Shown here: positions 35,160 to 43,606 of the stretch, piece by piece
Layout of the letters: each line of letters opens with the position of its first letter
Position numbering within the stretch: the first letter of the stretch is position 1
Assembly (NCBI RefSeq): GCF_000717055.1
Contig: NZ_JNXI01000005.1
Span: 62,001 to 126,000, forward strand
Length of the DNA: 64,000 nt
Direction: 5' to 3'
DNA from: Streptomyces iakyrus
Lineage (GTDB): Bacteria > Actinomycetota > Actinomycetes > Streptomycetales > Streptomycetaceae
Made by a program: the position numbers and the translations under genes
Notes under the pieces: model-generated
Database searches by the model: none
What the model saw: the letters and a program-made list of their open reading frames with translations, nothing else
What the model was told of the DNA's origin: nothing

Positions 35160-36500
35160 ATGTCGGCGGCGGAGCGCAAGCAGAGACTCGAAGTCGTCGA
35201 GATCTGCGCTGGCGCCGGCGGGCAGTCCTTCGGACTCCATCGTGCCGGGTTTACCCATCGGCTCGCCGTTGAGTTGGACGTACATGCGGCTCACACGCTG
35301 GAGCAAAACCTCCGTCGCTTGCTCAAGGAGGACGGCGTTGAGGTACCAGATGACTTGGTGAAGGTCGGCGACGTTGCGGATCCTGCCGTATGGGACCCGG
35401 ATGCCTTCAAGGAGGGCGAAATCGCCCTACTGGCAGGCGGCGTGCCCTGCCCTCCCTTCAGCATCGCGGGAAAGCAACTGGGGTCAAGCGACGAGCGCGA
35501 TCTCTTCGCATGGGCTATCGAACTGTGCGGCCGGATGAGGCCCAAAGCTCTACTCCTGGAGAACGTACGCGGACTTAGCGCGAATCGATTCTCCGGGTAC
35601 AGGCAGGCCGTTCTCGATAAGCTGCATGACTTTGGCTATATCGCATTCTGGAAGCTACTCAACGCCTCGGACTACGGCGTTCCGCAACTGCGGCCTCGTT
35701 TCGTTCTCGTTGCACTTCTCCCTGAATACGCGAAATACTTCCAGTGGCCGCAGGGGCGCCCTGGAGAAGCTCCTACTGTGGGCGAAGTCCTCGTTGACCT
35801 CATGGGCGAGAACGGTTGGAGCGACGAGGCAGTTGAGGCCTGGGCGGTAAAAGCTAACAAGATCGCCCCGACCATCGTTGGCGGTTCGAAGAAACACGGC
35901 GGGGCCGACCTCGGCCCGACCCGGGCAAAGAGAGCCTGGGCCGAACTGGGGGTCGATGCCATGGGTGTGGCCAACCACGCGCCCACGGCAGACTTCAAGC
36001 CCACCAAGGGTGCTACAGGTCCAAAACTAACAACCAAAATGGTTGCTAGACTTCAGGGCTGGCACGAGGAATTCTCCGACTGGGAATTTTTGGGCCTTAA
36101 AACTTCGGTGTACCGACAGATCGGCAATGCCTTCCCTCCGCCTGTCGCAAAGGCGCTCGGTGAAGCCATTAGGGATGCGCTCCTGAAGAACGGCGAACCA
36201 CTCCCTCTCGTGGAGACTTCCAGCACCATCCACGACCCTGTGTACAAGCTTCTGCGGCAGCAGACTCGGCCTCTTACCGCCGAGCAGATCATTGCGAAGC
36301 TCGCCAAAAACGGCGTGACCATGGAGCAACCCGAAGTAGAGCGACGCCTCAACCACTTGGGCCACGACTTCGAATTGCAGAAAACGGAACGCAAGTCCGG
36401 CGAACTCGCTTACAGCTTGGGGCAGTTCAAAGCGTTCGTAGGCCAGGACGACCATCAACGCCATGACTTGTTCACCCAGCACCGCACAAAGATCAGCTGA
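35160..36500 (+). CDS. DNA (cytosine-5-)-methyltransferase
   Basis: A 446-residue m5C methyltransferase. Motif I is EICAGAGGQSFGLHRAGF, motif IV VPCPPFS with catalytic Cys97, motif VI LENVRG, motif VIII QLRPRF, and the final RQIGNAFPPPVAKALG lies at 319-334. The target-recognition region is about 190-300. An extra about 100-residue C terminus has a winged-helix look (LTAEQIIAKLAKNGVTMEQPEVERRL). AGGAAGGAGA-like sequence precedes ATG 35160. With the nearby HNH-like pair and Vsr it should be the modification half of a restriction system. Recognition sequence unknown. Confidence 0.93.
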   Translation: MSAAERKQRLEVVEICAGAGGQSFGLHRAGFTHRLAVELDVHAAHTLEQNLRRLLKEDGVEVPDDLVKVGDVADPAVWDPDAFKEGEIALLAGGVPCPPFSIAGKQLGSSDERDLFAWAIELCGRMRPKALLLENVRGLSANRFSGYRQAVLDKLHDFGYIAFWKLLNASDYGVPQLRPRFVLVALLPEYAKYFQWPQGRPGEAPTVGEVLVDLMGENGWSDEAVEAWAVKANKIAPTIVGGSKKHGGADLGPTRAKRAWAELGVDAMGVANHAPTADFKPTKGATGPKLTTKMVARLQGWHEEFSDWEFLGLKTSVYRQIGNAFPPPVAKALGEAIRDALLKNGEPLPLVETSSTIHDPVYKLLRQQTRPLTAEQIIAKLAKNGVTMEQPEVERRLNHLGHDFELQKTERKSGELAYSLGQFKAFVGQDDHQRHDLFTQHRTKIS

Positions 36501-37224
36501 CGTTGTCGGCGCTTCGGCCTCGCAGAATTCATCTTCTGATCTGCAGCCGCACCAACCGGCGCCCCATCGCCCTCCACAGATGGGCAGCGCAATTGGTACT
36601 GTCTCACTGCGTGCCTGACCTGCTTGGGGCTAGAGGCGACCAGAGGCCCCGCCCTTCCGCGGATGCAGCCGCGGGATACGAGGGCGAGGCCCCTGGCTTC
36701 GGTGGTGTGGGCCCTGGCTGATCACTCAGCTGGGGCCCGCGCGCGTCAGGACCGCATGCCCTGCTCGTAGATCCACGCGATCACGAGGAATGCTTCGCAT
36801 GCCGCCGAGACCCGTGCGGACGAAACGTGCGGTCGCACTCGGTCCTTCCACCGATCTCCAAGCCAGGTAGCCAGCTTCAAGACCGGTCTCCCTTCTAGCC
36901 CGAGGGCCATACTGCGGGGATCGCCCCGCCGCGCGGAGGCCGCCTGTCATGCCTCCAGCTGGAAGGCACAATGCGCGTCCCGCGAAGGGGAAGGACACCT
37001 CTCCGTGCAGGAGGTGGCGCATGCCATCAGCACAAATGGCTCACCTCACACCCCACCCTCCTACTCACGCCCACTGACCTCCCACCTCCGCAGTAAGGAT
37101 TCTGCCGGACGTCGCCGAACGCCGTCGGCCCGTTGTCCGGTGAGGCCGACGGTACACTAGTTGACGCCGTCACCGCTACGAGTGAACGGGCAGTCGAACA
37201 GGCAAGCCAGACAGGAGGGTTGCG
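36501..37224. other. Long non-coding stretch inside the island
   Basis: A 724-nt gap without a convincing gene. On the reverse strand near 36740-36830 a short frame reads RVSAACEAFLVIAWIYEQGMRS before a stop, which looks like the end of a decayed gene. A possible promoter box TACACT lies at 37153, ahead of the second HNH-like gene, but no good -35 is at the right distance. GC-rich hairpins are likely near 36640-36740. Confidence 0.35.
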
Positions 37225-37923
37225 ATGGCGGACGAGCGCCCCGTGCGGCGGTCATCGAAGGTGAAGGTCGCCGAATTTCTGGCGGCTGTGGGTGAGGGCA
37301 AGGTCTTCACAAAGCTCCAGCTTTTCGAGGGCGTTCCCGGTGTGGCTCAGGCAGACCGGCGCATGCGGGACCTGCGGGAGCTGGGCTGGAAGATCGACAA
37401 CTACAAGACCGACCCGCGTCTGCAGCCTGACGAATATCGGCTGACGCAGATCGGCACCCGCATCGACCTCGGAGAACAGCCGAGGGAAAGCCCTCGGCCA
37501 CGGATCTCTGCCGCTCGTCGGCGGGAAGCCCTGGTAGGGGCCGACTTCGCATGCCAGACGTGCGGCATGCGGGCCGCCGAGCTCTACCCGGACGAAGACC
37601 AGACAGCAGTGCTCAGCGTCCACCTCATCGATCCGACCCCGCCCGTGGACACTGACCTGTCTAACCTCCGCGTGGAGTGCCAACGGTGCTATGCGGGAAT
37701 CCGCGGCGGCACTGCGGCACCAACCACCCCGCAGGACGTCCTGACACGGGCGTCCAGGCTTAGCAGCCGCGAAGAGAAGCGCCGGTTGTACCGGCTAATG
37801 CAATCAGGCCGGCCAGAGCGAGACGAGGTTGACCTAGTCTTTGGTGAATGGCTACGGCTCGGGCGAGAGGACCGAGTGGACGTCATGCTGAAGCTTGCGG
37901 GGGCACTGATCGAGGACGACTGA
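37225..37923 (+). CDS. HNH-like zinc-finger protein, copy B (probable nuclease)
   Basis: A 232-residue paralogue of copy A. TKLQLFEGVPGVAQADRRMRDLRELGW forms the N-terminal winged-helix-like part, and the zinc pairs are Cys110/Cys113 and Cys152/Cys155. Here His133 (LSVHLIDP) and Asn147 (LSNLRVECQRC) sit where HNH nucleases keep catalytic residues, so this copy could cut DNA. GGAGGG precedes the ATG. It ends the island on the right, next to a HAD gene with native-like codon use. A restriction role with the methyltransferase is inferred from position. Confidence 0.72.
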   Translation: MADERPVRRSSKVKVAEFLAAVGEGKVFTKLQLFEGVPGVAQADRRMRDLRELGWKIDNYKTDPRLQPDEYRLTQIGTRIDLGEQPRESPRPRISAARRREALVGADFACQTCGMRAAELYPDEDQTAVLSVHLIDPTPPVDTDLSNLRVECQRCYAGIRGGTAAPTTPQDVLTRASRLSSREEKRRLYRLMQSGRPERDEVDLVFGEWLRLGREDRVDVMLKLAGALIEDD

Positions 37924-38094
37924 TGTGGGCCCGGACTGATTGCCGCCTACGGCAGAGCAGTTGGGACCGATCAAACTTCTGGCGTTGCAGAAACAACGAC
38001 GTCGAACTGGCTATGGGTCGGCAAGGAACCACTGGTGACAGCCAACCCCGCTTCCACCGCTGGAGTGACGTCCAGCAACGGATAATCTGCCCCC

Positions 38095-38757
38095 ATGATT
38101 CGCGCAGTCGTGTTCGACGTCGGTGAGTGCCTCGTGGACGAGACCCGGGAGTACGGCACTTGGGCCGACTGGCTCGGCGTGCCGAGGCACACCTTTCATG
38201 CGATGTTCGGGGCCGTCATCGCCCAGGGCCGTGACTACCGGGAGACCTTCCAGGAGTTCCGGCCCGGGTTCGATCTGTACGCCGAGCGGGAGAAGCGGGC
38301 CGCTGCCGGGCAGCCGGAGAGCTTCGGGGAAGACGACCTGTACAGCGATGTCCGGCCCGCCCTCCGACAGCTCCGGGCCGCCGGGCTGTGGCTTGGAATC
38401 GCCGGGAACCAGACCGTACGGGCCGGTGGCATTCTGCGGGAGCTGTTCTCCGATGACGTCGACCTGATCGGTACGTCCGACGACTGGGGCGCCAGTAAGC
38501 CCGACCCTGAGTTCTTCAAACGCGTGACCGCTGCCGTGCCCTTCGAGGCCGGTGAGATTCTGTACGTCGGTGACCGGTGCGACAACGACATCGCACCGGC
38601 CAGGCAGGCCGGGATGCGTACCGCGCTGGTGCATCGCGGACCGTGGGCCGGCATTCAGTGGAACAGCACCGAAGCCAAGGAGCTGCCGACCTTCCGTATC
38701 GAGACCCTCACCGAGCTTGCCTCCAGGGTGGACGAGTTCAACGCCTCAACGCGCTGA
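38095..38757 (+). CDS. HAD-superfamily hydrolase
   Basis: A 220-residue phosphatase-like protein. Motif I is VVFDVGECLVDETREYG, with the nucleophile Asp but Gly-Glu after it, the DVGET form common in Streptomyces HAD proteins. GIAGNQTV is motif II, ASKPDPEFF motif III and YVGDRCDNDIAPARQAGM motif IV. It overlaps the convergent XRE-type gene by 20 nt. Substrate unknown; with the variant motif I, activity should be tested. Confidence 0.85.
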   Translation: MIRAVVFDVGECLVDETREYGTWADWLGVPRHTFHAMFGAVIAQGRDYRETFQEFRPGFDLYAEREKRAAAGQPESFGEDDLYSDVRPALRQLRAAGLWLGIAGNQTVRAGGILRELFSDDVDLIGTSDDWGASKPDPEFFKRVTAAVPFEAGEILYVGDRCDNDIAPARQAGMRTALVHRGPWAGIQWNSTEAKELPTFRIETLTELASRVDEFNASTR

Positions 38758-40012
38758 GGGTCGTCGCCCAGTCGTACAGGCGGTCGTCGAGGTCACGAAC
38801 ACAGCCCTCGTGCTGGTGTGGAGACAATGCGCGTCGGACTTCGCGCACTCGGTCCATGCCGGTGGCGTACCACGTGAGAGCCAGCTGATCGAGTGCCTTG
38901 CCCGCGTACTCGCAGGCCGCTTCCGGACTGCCCGAGGCCGCCTCGACCGCCGCCAAGTCCCCGTACACGACAATTCGTTGCTTCTCCTCGCCCGGCGTCA
39001 TGGCTTCAAGGGCCTGGAGGAGCGCAGCCCGGGCTTGCGGGAGGTGGCCGGCGAGCAGCTGGGTGTTTCCCTTGAAGGCTGCGAGCCGCGCCGGGGAGAA
39101 CCAGTCCATCCACGGCGGTGACGGGTGCTCGTTGCCGGCCTCCAGGACGTCCTCGGCGTGGGTGATCAGGTTCAGCGCGGTTCGGGTGTTGCCACACCTG
39201 GTCTCGCACTCGGCCTCCACTGCGTCCAGCCAAGCGAGGAACTCGGCGGAGGCAGGGGCGCGGCGGGCGTAGGTCCGGGCCGCGATCATCCGCTCCTGCG
39301 CTCCTTCCTGATCACCCACCCAGCCCGGAATGAATGCCATGTGCGCGATGATGGCCGAACCGAGCAAGGCGTGGTCGGCCTCGCCCGCCGCTTGCAGGGC
39401 GAGGAGAAGCGTGTCGTGCGCGGTGGCGGGTTCGGAGAGGTCGAAGAACTCGATCCGGCCGGCCAGGAGGTATGTCTCGGCGAGGGCGGCGGCGATCGTG
39501 CGTCGGGTGGAGTCCGACGTTTCCGGCAGCAGGGCACAGCCGAGCGTCGCGTGTGCCACGACGGCCGGGTGCAGTGTGGTCGGTGCGACGGACCAGTAGA
39601 GCCGACGGTGGGAACGGGTGACTGCCTCGAAATCCGCTCCGGCGGTCTCCGGGTGCGAGGCGGCTGCGGCACGGCCTGCTCCGATCGCCAGACCCGGTGT
39701 CGGCGCCACTCCGGCGAACCGCCTGCGCCCGGCGTCGTCGGGCACCGTTCCTTCCGCGCCCCACGGAGGCGTGAAGCCGAGGGTCTCCAAGCTCTGGCCG
39801 AGCAGGTGTACCAGCACGCGCTGACAGTCCGGTTGAGGCCACGGTGGATTGTCGGACTCCCAGCGCCGGACCTGCCGCGCCCCGATGGACAGGCCTCTCA
39901 TGCCCATGTCCTTCGCATGCTCCGTGAGCGCGTCGGCCAGGTCCTGCTGCGAGTTGAAGCCGGCGGCCACCCGAGCAGCCTTGAGTCGCACGTTGCCTGT
40001 GGGCCTTGGCAT
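38738..40012 (-). CDS. XRE-type regulator with helical repeat domain, linked to the RiPP cluster
   Basis: A 424-residue protein. The N-terminal helix-turn-helix region includes LKAARVAAGFNSQQDLADAL and IGARQVRRWE, then a helical repeat region of TPR-like type (LALQAAGEADHALLGSAIIAHMAFIPGW, ALNLITHAEDVLEAGNE). Large XRE/TPR proteins of this type often sit divergent to RiPP and antibiotic genes in Streptomyces. The start lies 190 nt from the divergent cluster, so it is a likely cluster regulator. No peptide signal is proven. Confidence 0.78.
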   Translation of the reverse strand: MPRPTGNVRLKAARVAAGFNSQQDLADALTEHAKDMGMRGLSIGARQVRRWESDNPPWPQPDCQRVLVHLLGQSLETLGFTPPWGAEGTVPDDAGRRRFAGVAPTPGLAIGAGRAAAASHPETAGADFEAVTRSHRRLYWSVAPTTLHPAVVAHATLGCALLPETSDSTRRTIAAALAETYLLAGRIEFFDLSEPATAHDTLLLALQAAGEADHALLGSAIIAHMAFIPGWVGDQEGAQERMIAARTYARRAPASAEFLAWLDAVEAECETRCGNTRTALNLITHAEDVLEAGNEHPSPPWMDWFSPARLAAFKGNTQLLAGHLPQARAALLQALEAMTPGEEKQRIVVYGDLAAVEAASGSPEAACEYAGKALDQLALTWYATGMDRVREVRRALSPHQHEGCVRDLDDRLYDWATTLSALRR

Positions 40013-40202
40013 GAGCCACCTCCTCCTGCTGTCTGCGGCTCATACCTTCCCACGTGAGTCCCCTACAGGACATCGACTCCACCCCAAGTGGGCATCCAGG
40101 CCCTCTTTTTGTCCTGTCAACGGCCTTTGGAAGTCCTCGAATAGGCAGGTCGCTTGGTGAACTCTGTCCCGTGCACACCGACGGACAGCGAGGGAGCACG
40201 TT

Positions 40203-40982
40203 GTGTACTCACACGAGGGCTTGGACGGAGTGGTCTCGGAGTGGCTGGCTCGGACCCACCCGGACCCGGGGCGCGTATGGACGGAGTGGGCCACGCTGGG
40301 CGTCGCGCTGCTGCCTCTCGGCCGGCGATTCGCCGCCGTGCGTATGCCGTCCGAGATCGTGCACGCCGCCGTCCGGTGCGAGGACCCGGACCGCGTGAGG
40401 GCCGCGCTCGGTGGCTTACTGGGAGGGGGGATCATCTTCGACCGTCGAGTGGCAGGTGGCACCTACTACGCCCTGGTCGATGGGCATGCCGGTCTCGCGT
40501 GGGTCGACGACGACGCCGTGACGTGCCTTGGTCGTGGCACCTACTTGGGGGTTCCGCGCATCGACAGACGGCAACCGCCGGGGACGTACTGGGTTGTTCC
40601 GCCGCGGCACGAGGGCGAACTGTGTTGCTCGCGTGCGGTCCTCGATCTGCTCGGAGCGGGTCGCGCCCGACTGGCCGCGGAGGGCGAGGTCCGTTCGCAC
40701 GACGAGGGTGGAGTCATGCGGGCTGTGGTCGTCGAAGGCCCGTGGGCCATGCGACTCGTGACGGACCGGCTGCCCGTACGCCCGCCGGCGTACGCGAGCG
40801 TCGTGCTGGACGGGCCCTCACAGACGGCCCGGTACACGGGCGCCGACGGCCGACCCGTCGAGATGGGCAAGCACGGCACATCCAGGACGACGGGCACCGC
40901 ATCGATCTCTGGAGGCGGGGACGGGCAGAATCCGCAGCCACAGACTCAGGACGACCACACCACCGACTACGAGTCGGACTGA
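40203..40982 (+). CDS. Hypothetical protein continuous in frame with the RiPP precursor
   Basis: A 259-residue open frame. Residues 1-171 resemble a small Streptomyces protein that I know only as hypothetical, seen beside XRE regulators: SEWLARTHPDPGRVWTEWATLGVALLPLGRRF, then VDDDAVTCLGRGTYLGVPR. Residues 172-259 are the RiPP precursor, whose own ATG (40716) has a strong ribosome binding site. There is no stop between the two. Either the upstream gene lost its stop codon, or the fused protein and the internal product are both made. GTGTACT begins the frame about 5 nt after GGGAG. Function of the upstream part unknown. Confidence 0.6.
   Translation: MYSHEGLDGVVSEWLARTHPDPGRVWTEWATLGVALLPLGRRFAAVRMPSEIVHAAVRCEDPDRVRAALGGLLGGGIIFDRRVAGGTYYALVDGHAGLAWVDDDAVTCLGRGTYLGVPRIDRRQPPGTYWVVPPRHEGELCCSRAVLDLLGAGRARLAAEGEVRSHDEGGVMRAVVVEGPWAMRLVTDRLPVRPPAYASVVLDGPSQTARYTGADGRPVEMGKHGTSRTTGTASISGGGDGQNPQPQTQDDHTTDYESD
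40716..40982 (+). CDS. Graspetide-type RiPP precursor peptide (ATP-grasp target)
   Basis: An 88-residue precursor. The leader holds MRLVTDRLPVRPPAYASVVL, and the family hallmark VEMGKHGT (48-55) precedes the core. The core is rich in ester donors (Thr55, Ser56, Thr58, Thr59, Thr61, Ser63, Ser65) and ends in acceptors Asp79, Asp80, Asp84, Glu86, Asp88. Asp69-Gly70 in GGGDGQ is an ideal aspartimide site. GAGGGTGGAG lies just before ATG 40716. The ATP-grasp gene starts 3 nt after its stop. The type matches the putative ATP-grasp-modified RiPP family (TIGR04186) from memory. Product not proven. Confidence 0.82.
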   Translation: MRAVVVEGPWAMRLVTDRLPVRPPAYASVVLDGPSQTARYTGADGRPVEMGKHGTSRTTGTASISGGGDGQNPQPQTQDDHTTDYESD

Positions 40983-40985
40983 GCG

Positions 40986-41987
40986 GTGGCGTCCACGGTT
41001 CTGGTGGTCACCGCGTTGGAGGACGTCACAGCGGATCTCGTCATCCATGCGCTCAATGAGCGCGGAGTGCCTGTCGTACGCGTCGATCCGGCGGATATCG
41101 GAGCGGACCTGGCCTTCGGATTTCGCCTCGGCGACGACGGTCCTCTATGGGCCGGGCGGCTGATCACCCTCAGCCGAGAGATGGACCTACGGGAGGTGGC
41201 GGCGGTCTACTACCGTCGCCCCACCCCGTACACCGCCCGCTTCGGGCGTCTCCCCCGGCAACAGCAGGTCTTCTGCGAGGCAGAGGCGAGACACGGGCTG
41301 GGTGGCGTCCTGAACGCCCTGCGGACGGCGACGTATGTGAACCATCCCCATGCGGTGGCCCGCGCTGACTTCAAGCCCGCCCAGTTGCAGCAGTTTGCCC
41401 TGTCGGGACTGCGGGTCCCGCCCACACTGATCACCAACAAGGTGGACACGGCCAGAAAGTTCGCCGCTGATCACGGGCGGGTCGTCTGCAAGACCTTCCG
41501 TGGGCTTCCCCGCAGCGAGGACGGCCACACCGGCGCGATCTGGACCCAGCGGGTGGACCCCGACAGCTTCGACGAGTCCCTGACGGTGACCGCGCACCTG
41601 TTCCAGGCAGAGATCCCCAAACGCGCGGATGTGCGGATCACTGTGGTGGGCCACCGGGTCTTCGCCCAGCAGATCCTCACGCTTGACCGAGCGTTGGACT
41701 GGCGTCGTGGCGACTGGGACGAGCTGTCGCATTCCTCCATCGCCGTACCCGCCGCGATCGAGGCTGCACTCCATGCCTACTTGAAGTTCTTCGGCCTGGT
41801 TTTCGGCTGCTTCGACTTCGCGCTCACCGGCAACGGGGACGATGCCGACGACTGGTGGGCCATCGAGTGCAACCCGAACGGTCAGTGGGGCTGGCTTCCG
41901 GACGCGGCGGACATCGCCGAGGCATTCGCCGACATCCTGAGCAACGACGTACGGAAGGAGACGCCAGGTCATGGTGATGCCCGCTGA
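40986..41987 (+). CDS. ATP-grasp RiPP ligase (graspetide maturase)
   Basis: A 333-residue ATP-grasp enzyme that should form side-chain ester bonds in the precursor. An N-terminal pre-ATP-grasp domain has VVTALEDVTADLVIHALNERGVPVVRVDPADIG, then YYRRPTPY. In the ATP-grasp part are RADFKPAQLQQFALSGL, VVCKTFRG (ATP-binding Lys) and WWAIECNPNGQWGWLPDAA (metal-binding Glu/Asn). GTG 40986 follows the precursor by 3 nt. The type matches TIGR04187 (SAV_5884 family) from memory. It is co-translated with the methyltransferase. Confidence 0.85.
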   Translation: MASTVLVVTALEDVTADLVIHALNERGVPVVRVDPADIGADLAFGFRLGDDGPLWAGRLITLSREMDLREVAAVYYRRPTPYTARFGRLPRQQQVFCEAEARHGLGGVLNALRTATYVNHPHAVARADFKPAQLQQFALSGLRVPPTLITNKVDTARKFAADHGRVVCKTFRGLPRSEDGHTGAIWTQRVDPDSFDESLTVTAHLFQAEIPKRADVRITVVGHRVFAQQILTLDRALDWRRGDWDELSHSSIAVPAAIEAALHAYLKFFGLVFGCFDFALTGNGDDADDWWAIECNPNGQWGWLPDAADIAEAFADILSNDVRKETPGHGDAR

Positions 41988-43179
41988 CCCCGAGACCGAT
42001 GCGGTCCCGCTCCGCGCAGCCATGGTGGACGCCCTCTCGCAGAACGATGCTCTGGCTGACCCGGCTTGGCGGGCTGCTGTTGGAGCCGTGCCACGACACC
42101 GCTTCGTGCCCGGGTTCTACCTGCCGGCCGACGAGCGTGACGAGCGCGGATTGACGACTTGGGAACCGGTCACAGCCGAGCTCGACTACGGCCGGTGGCT
42201 GGCGGCCGTGTACTCGGACACGACCCTGGTCACCCAGTTCGACGGAGAGGAACCCGATTGGCGGACACCGGTCGTACGGCACGGTGGCGCGCCCACCTCG
42301 TCGTCCACGCTGCCGTCCCTGGTGGTGCGCATGTGGTCCGACGCCGAAGTGGCCGAGGGACACACACTGCTGGAGATCGGGACCGGCACGGGCTACTCGA
42401 CCGCACTGGCTTGTGAGCGTCTCGATTCCGGGGATGTCACCAGCATCGAGGTCGACCCCCGGCGCTTGGAGGCGGCGGCGGACGCGCTGTACGGCTGCGG
42501 CTACACCCCGACCCTGGCAGTGGCGGACGGGCTGTACGGGTACTGGCCCGAGGCCCGCTTCGATCGAGTCGTCGCCGCGTGCTCCTTCCGCACGGTCCCC
42601 CCTGCCCTGCTCGCGCAGACCCGACCGGGCGGAAAGATCCTGCTCACCCTGTCGGGATGGCTCTACGGCTACGCGCGTGTGCTGCTCACCGTCGCCGCGG
42701 ACGGAACGGCCGAGGGGGCATTGCTGCCCGGCACGGTGTCCTTCATGTCCGCGCGGACACATGCCGCACCGGCATTCGGAAATCCCGCCCACTGGGCCGC
42801 CGGGCTTCCGGACAAGCCCAGAACGGCTCGACACGGGCCGGATCGACTCGTGGCCGTGACCGAAGAGGCGTTCCAGCTGCGGTTCCTCGCCCAATGCGCC
42901 GTGCCGGACGCCCAGATGGTCACCGTCGATGAAGTCCTGTGCCTGATCGACGTCGTGAGCGGCTCGGCGGCCACGCTGACGCGCCTGGACGGCGGCTGGC
43001 AGGTACGAGAGGGCGGCCCGGTGAGGTTGTGGGAGCGCGTGGAGAGCGTCTTGGAGGCCTACGATGCCGCAGGCCGCCCAGGGCCGGAGACTTTCACGCT
43101 ACGGGTGTGCGCCAAGGGACAGCGTCTGGAACAACCGATCATGCCGGACCTGCTACTGCCCGGGACCGCTCCGCTCTGA
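41971..43179 (+). CDS. PIMT-like O-methyltransferase of the RiPP cluster
   Basis: A 402-residue SAM-dependent enzyme related to protein-L-isoaspartate O-methyltransferases. LEIGTGTGYSTALACER is SAM motif I; VPRHRFVPGFYLP and VVAACSFRTVPPALLAQTRPGGKIL are PIMT-like. The long N and C termini are specific to RiPP enzymes (TIGR04188 type from memory). The family member in fuscimiditide biosynthesis converts an Asp into aspartimide by methylation. The start overlaps the ligase gene by 17 nt; GGAGAC lies upstream. The end overlaps the convergent gene by 27 nt. Confidence 0.83.
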   Translation: MVMPADPETDAVPLRAAMVDALSQNDALADPAWRAAVGAVPRHRFVPGFYLPADERDERGLTTWEPVTAELDYGRWLAAVYSDTTLVTQFDGEEPDWRTPVVRHGGAPTSSSTLPSLVVRMWSDAEVAEGHTLLEIGTGTGYSTALACERLDSGDVTSIEVDPRRLEAAADALYGCGYTPTLAVADGLYGYWPEARFDRVVAACSFRTVPPALLAQTRPGGKILLTLSGWLYGYARVLLTVAADGTAEGALLPGTVSFMSARTHAAPAFGNPAHWAAGLPDKPRTARHGPDRLVAVTEEAFQLRFLAQCAVPDAQMVTVDEVLCLIDVVSGSAATLTRLDGGWQVREGGPVRLWERVESVLEAYDAAGRPGPETFTLRVCAKGQRLEQPIMPDLLLPGTAPL

Positions 43180-43530
43180 GCGCAGTCCCCGCTCGAACCG
43201 ATACTGCTCCACCAGCTCCCCCCACTCCCCGGCATCGCCCTCACTCACGGCGACGGACCTCGTCCCGCCCGCGAGAGCACGCACCCTGGCTGCCACCTGG
43301 GCGGCCTGGCCCGCGGACGCGTACACGCCCAGGACCAGAGCCGTCGAGTCGTCGTCGGGCCCGTCACCGGCAACGGTGAAGCTCCAGGGGACTTCGCAGG
43401 GAGGCGCATGGTCCGGGTCCGGGCACAAGAGGCGTTGGATCGGGTCCTGGAGGGCGAGCGCCTCCTCCGTGCTCGGGTGTCCGGCGATGCGGATCTCGTA
43501 CACGCGTGGTGGGTCTTCGGCCGGTAACAA
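43153..43530 (-). CDS. Hypothetical protein
   Basis: A 125-residue acidic protein with a beta-alpha pattern (RVYEIRIAGHPSTEEALALQDPIQRL, WSFTVAGDGP). TTG 43530 has AGGAGGGG 5 nt upstream and is preferred to GTG 43503. It overlaps the end of the methyltransferase gene. No family recognised. It may be a small DUF protein unrelated to the cluster. Confidence 0.6.
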   Translation of the reverse strand: MLPAEDPPRVYEIRIAGHPSTEEALALQDPIQRLLCPDPDHAPPCEVPWSFTVAGDGPDDDSTALVLGVYASAGQAAQVAARVRALAGGTRSVAVSEGDAGEWGELVEQYRFERGLRSERSGPGQ

Positions 43531-43606
43531 GCGCCCCTCCTGGTTCGGCTCGGCGGCTTCCGACCGTAGGTGTCGCCGCGTGCCTGCGCATCCGGATATC
43601 GCCGGC

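Noticed and set aside
36503..37022. Two short open frames as genes
   Set aside because: No ribosome binding site, no recognisable domain, and codon use unlike the neighbours.
27357..37923. DISARM or BREX as the identity of the island
   Set aside because: The m5C methyltransferase and SNF2 protein suggested DISARM, but DrmA, DrmB and DrmC-type genes are absent; no BREX core gene is present.
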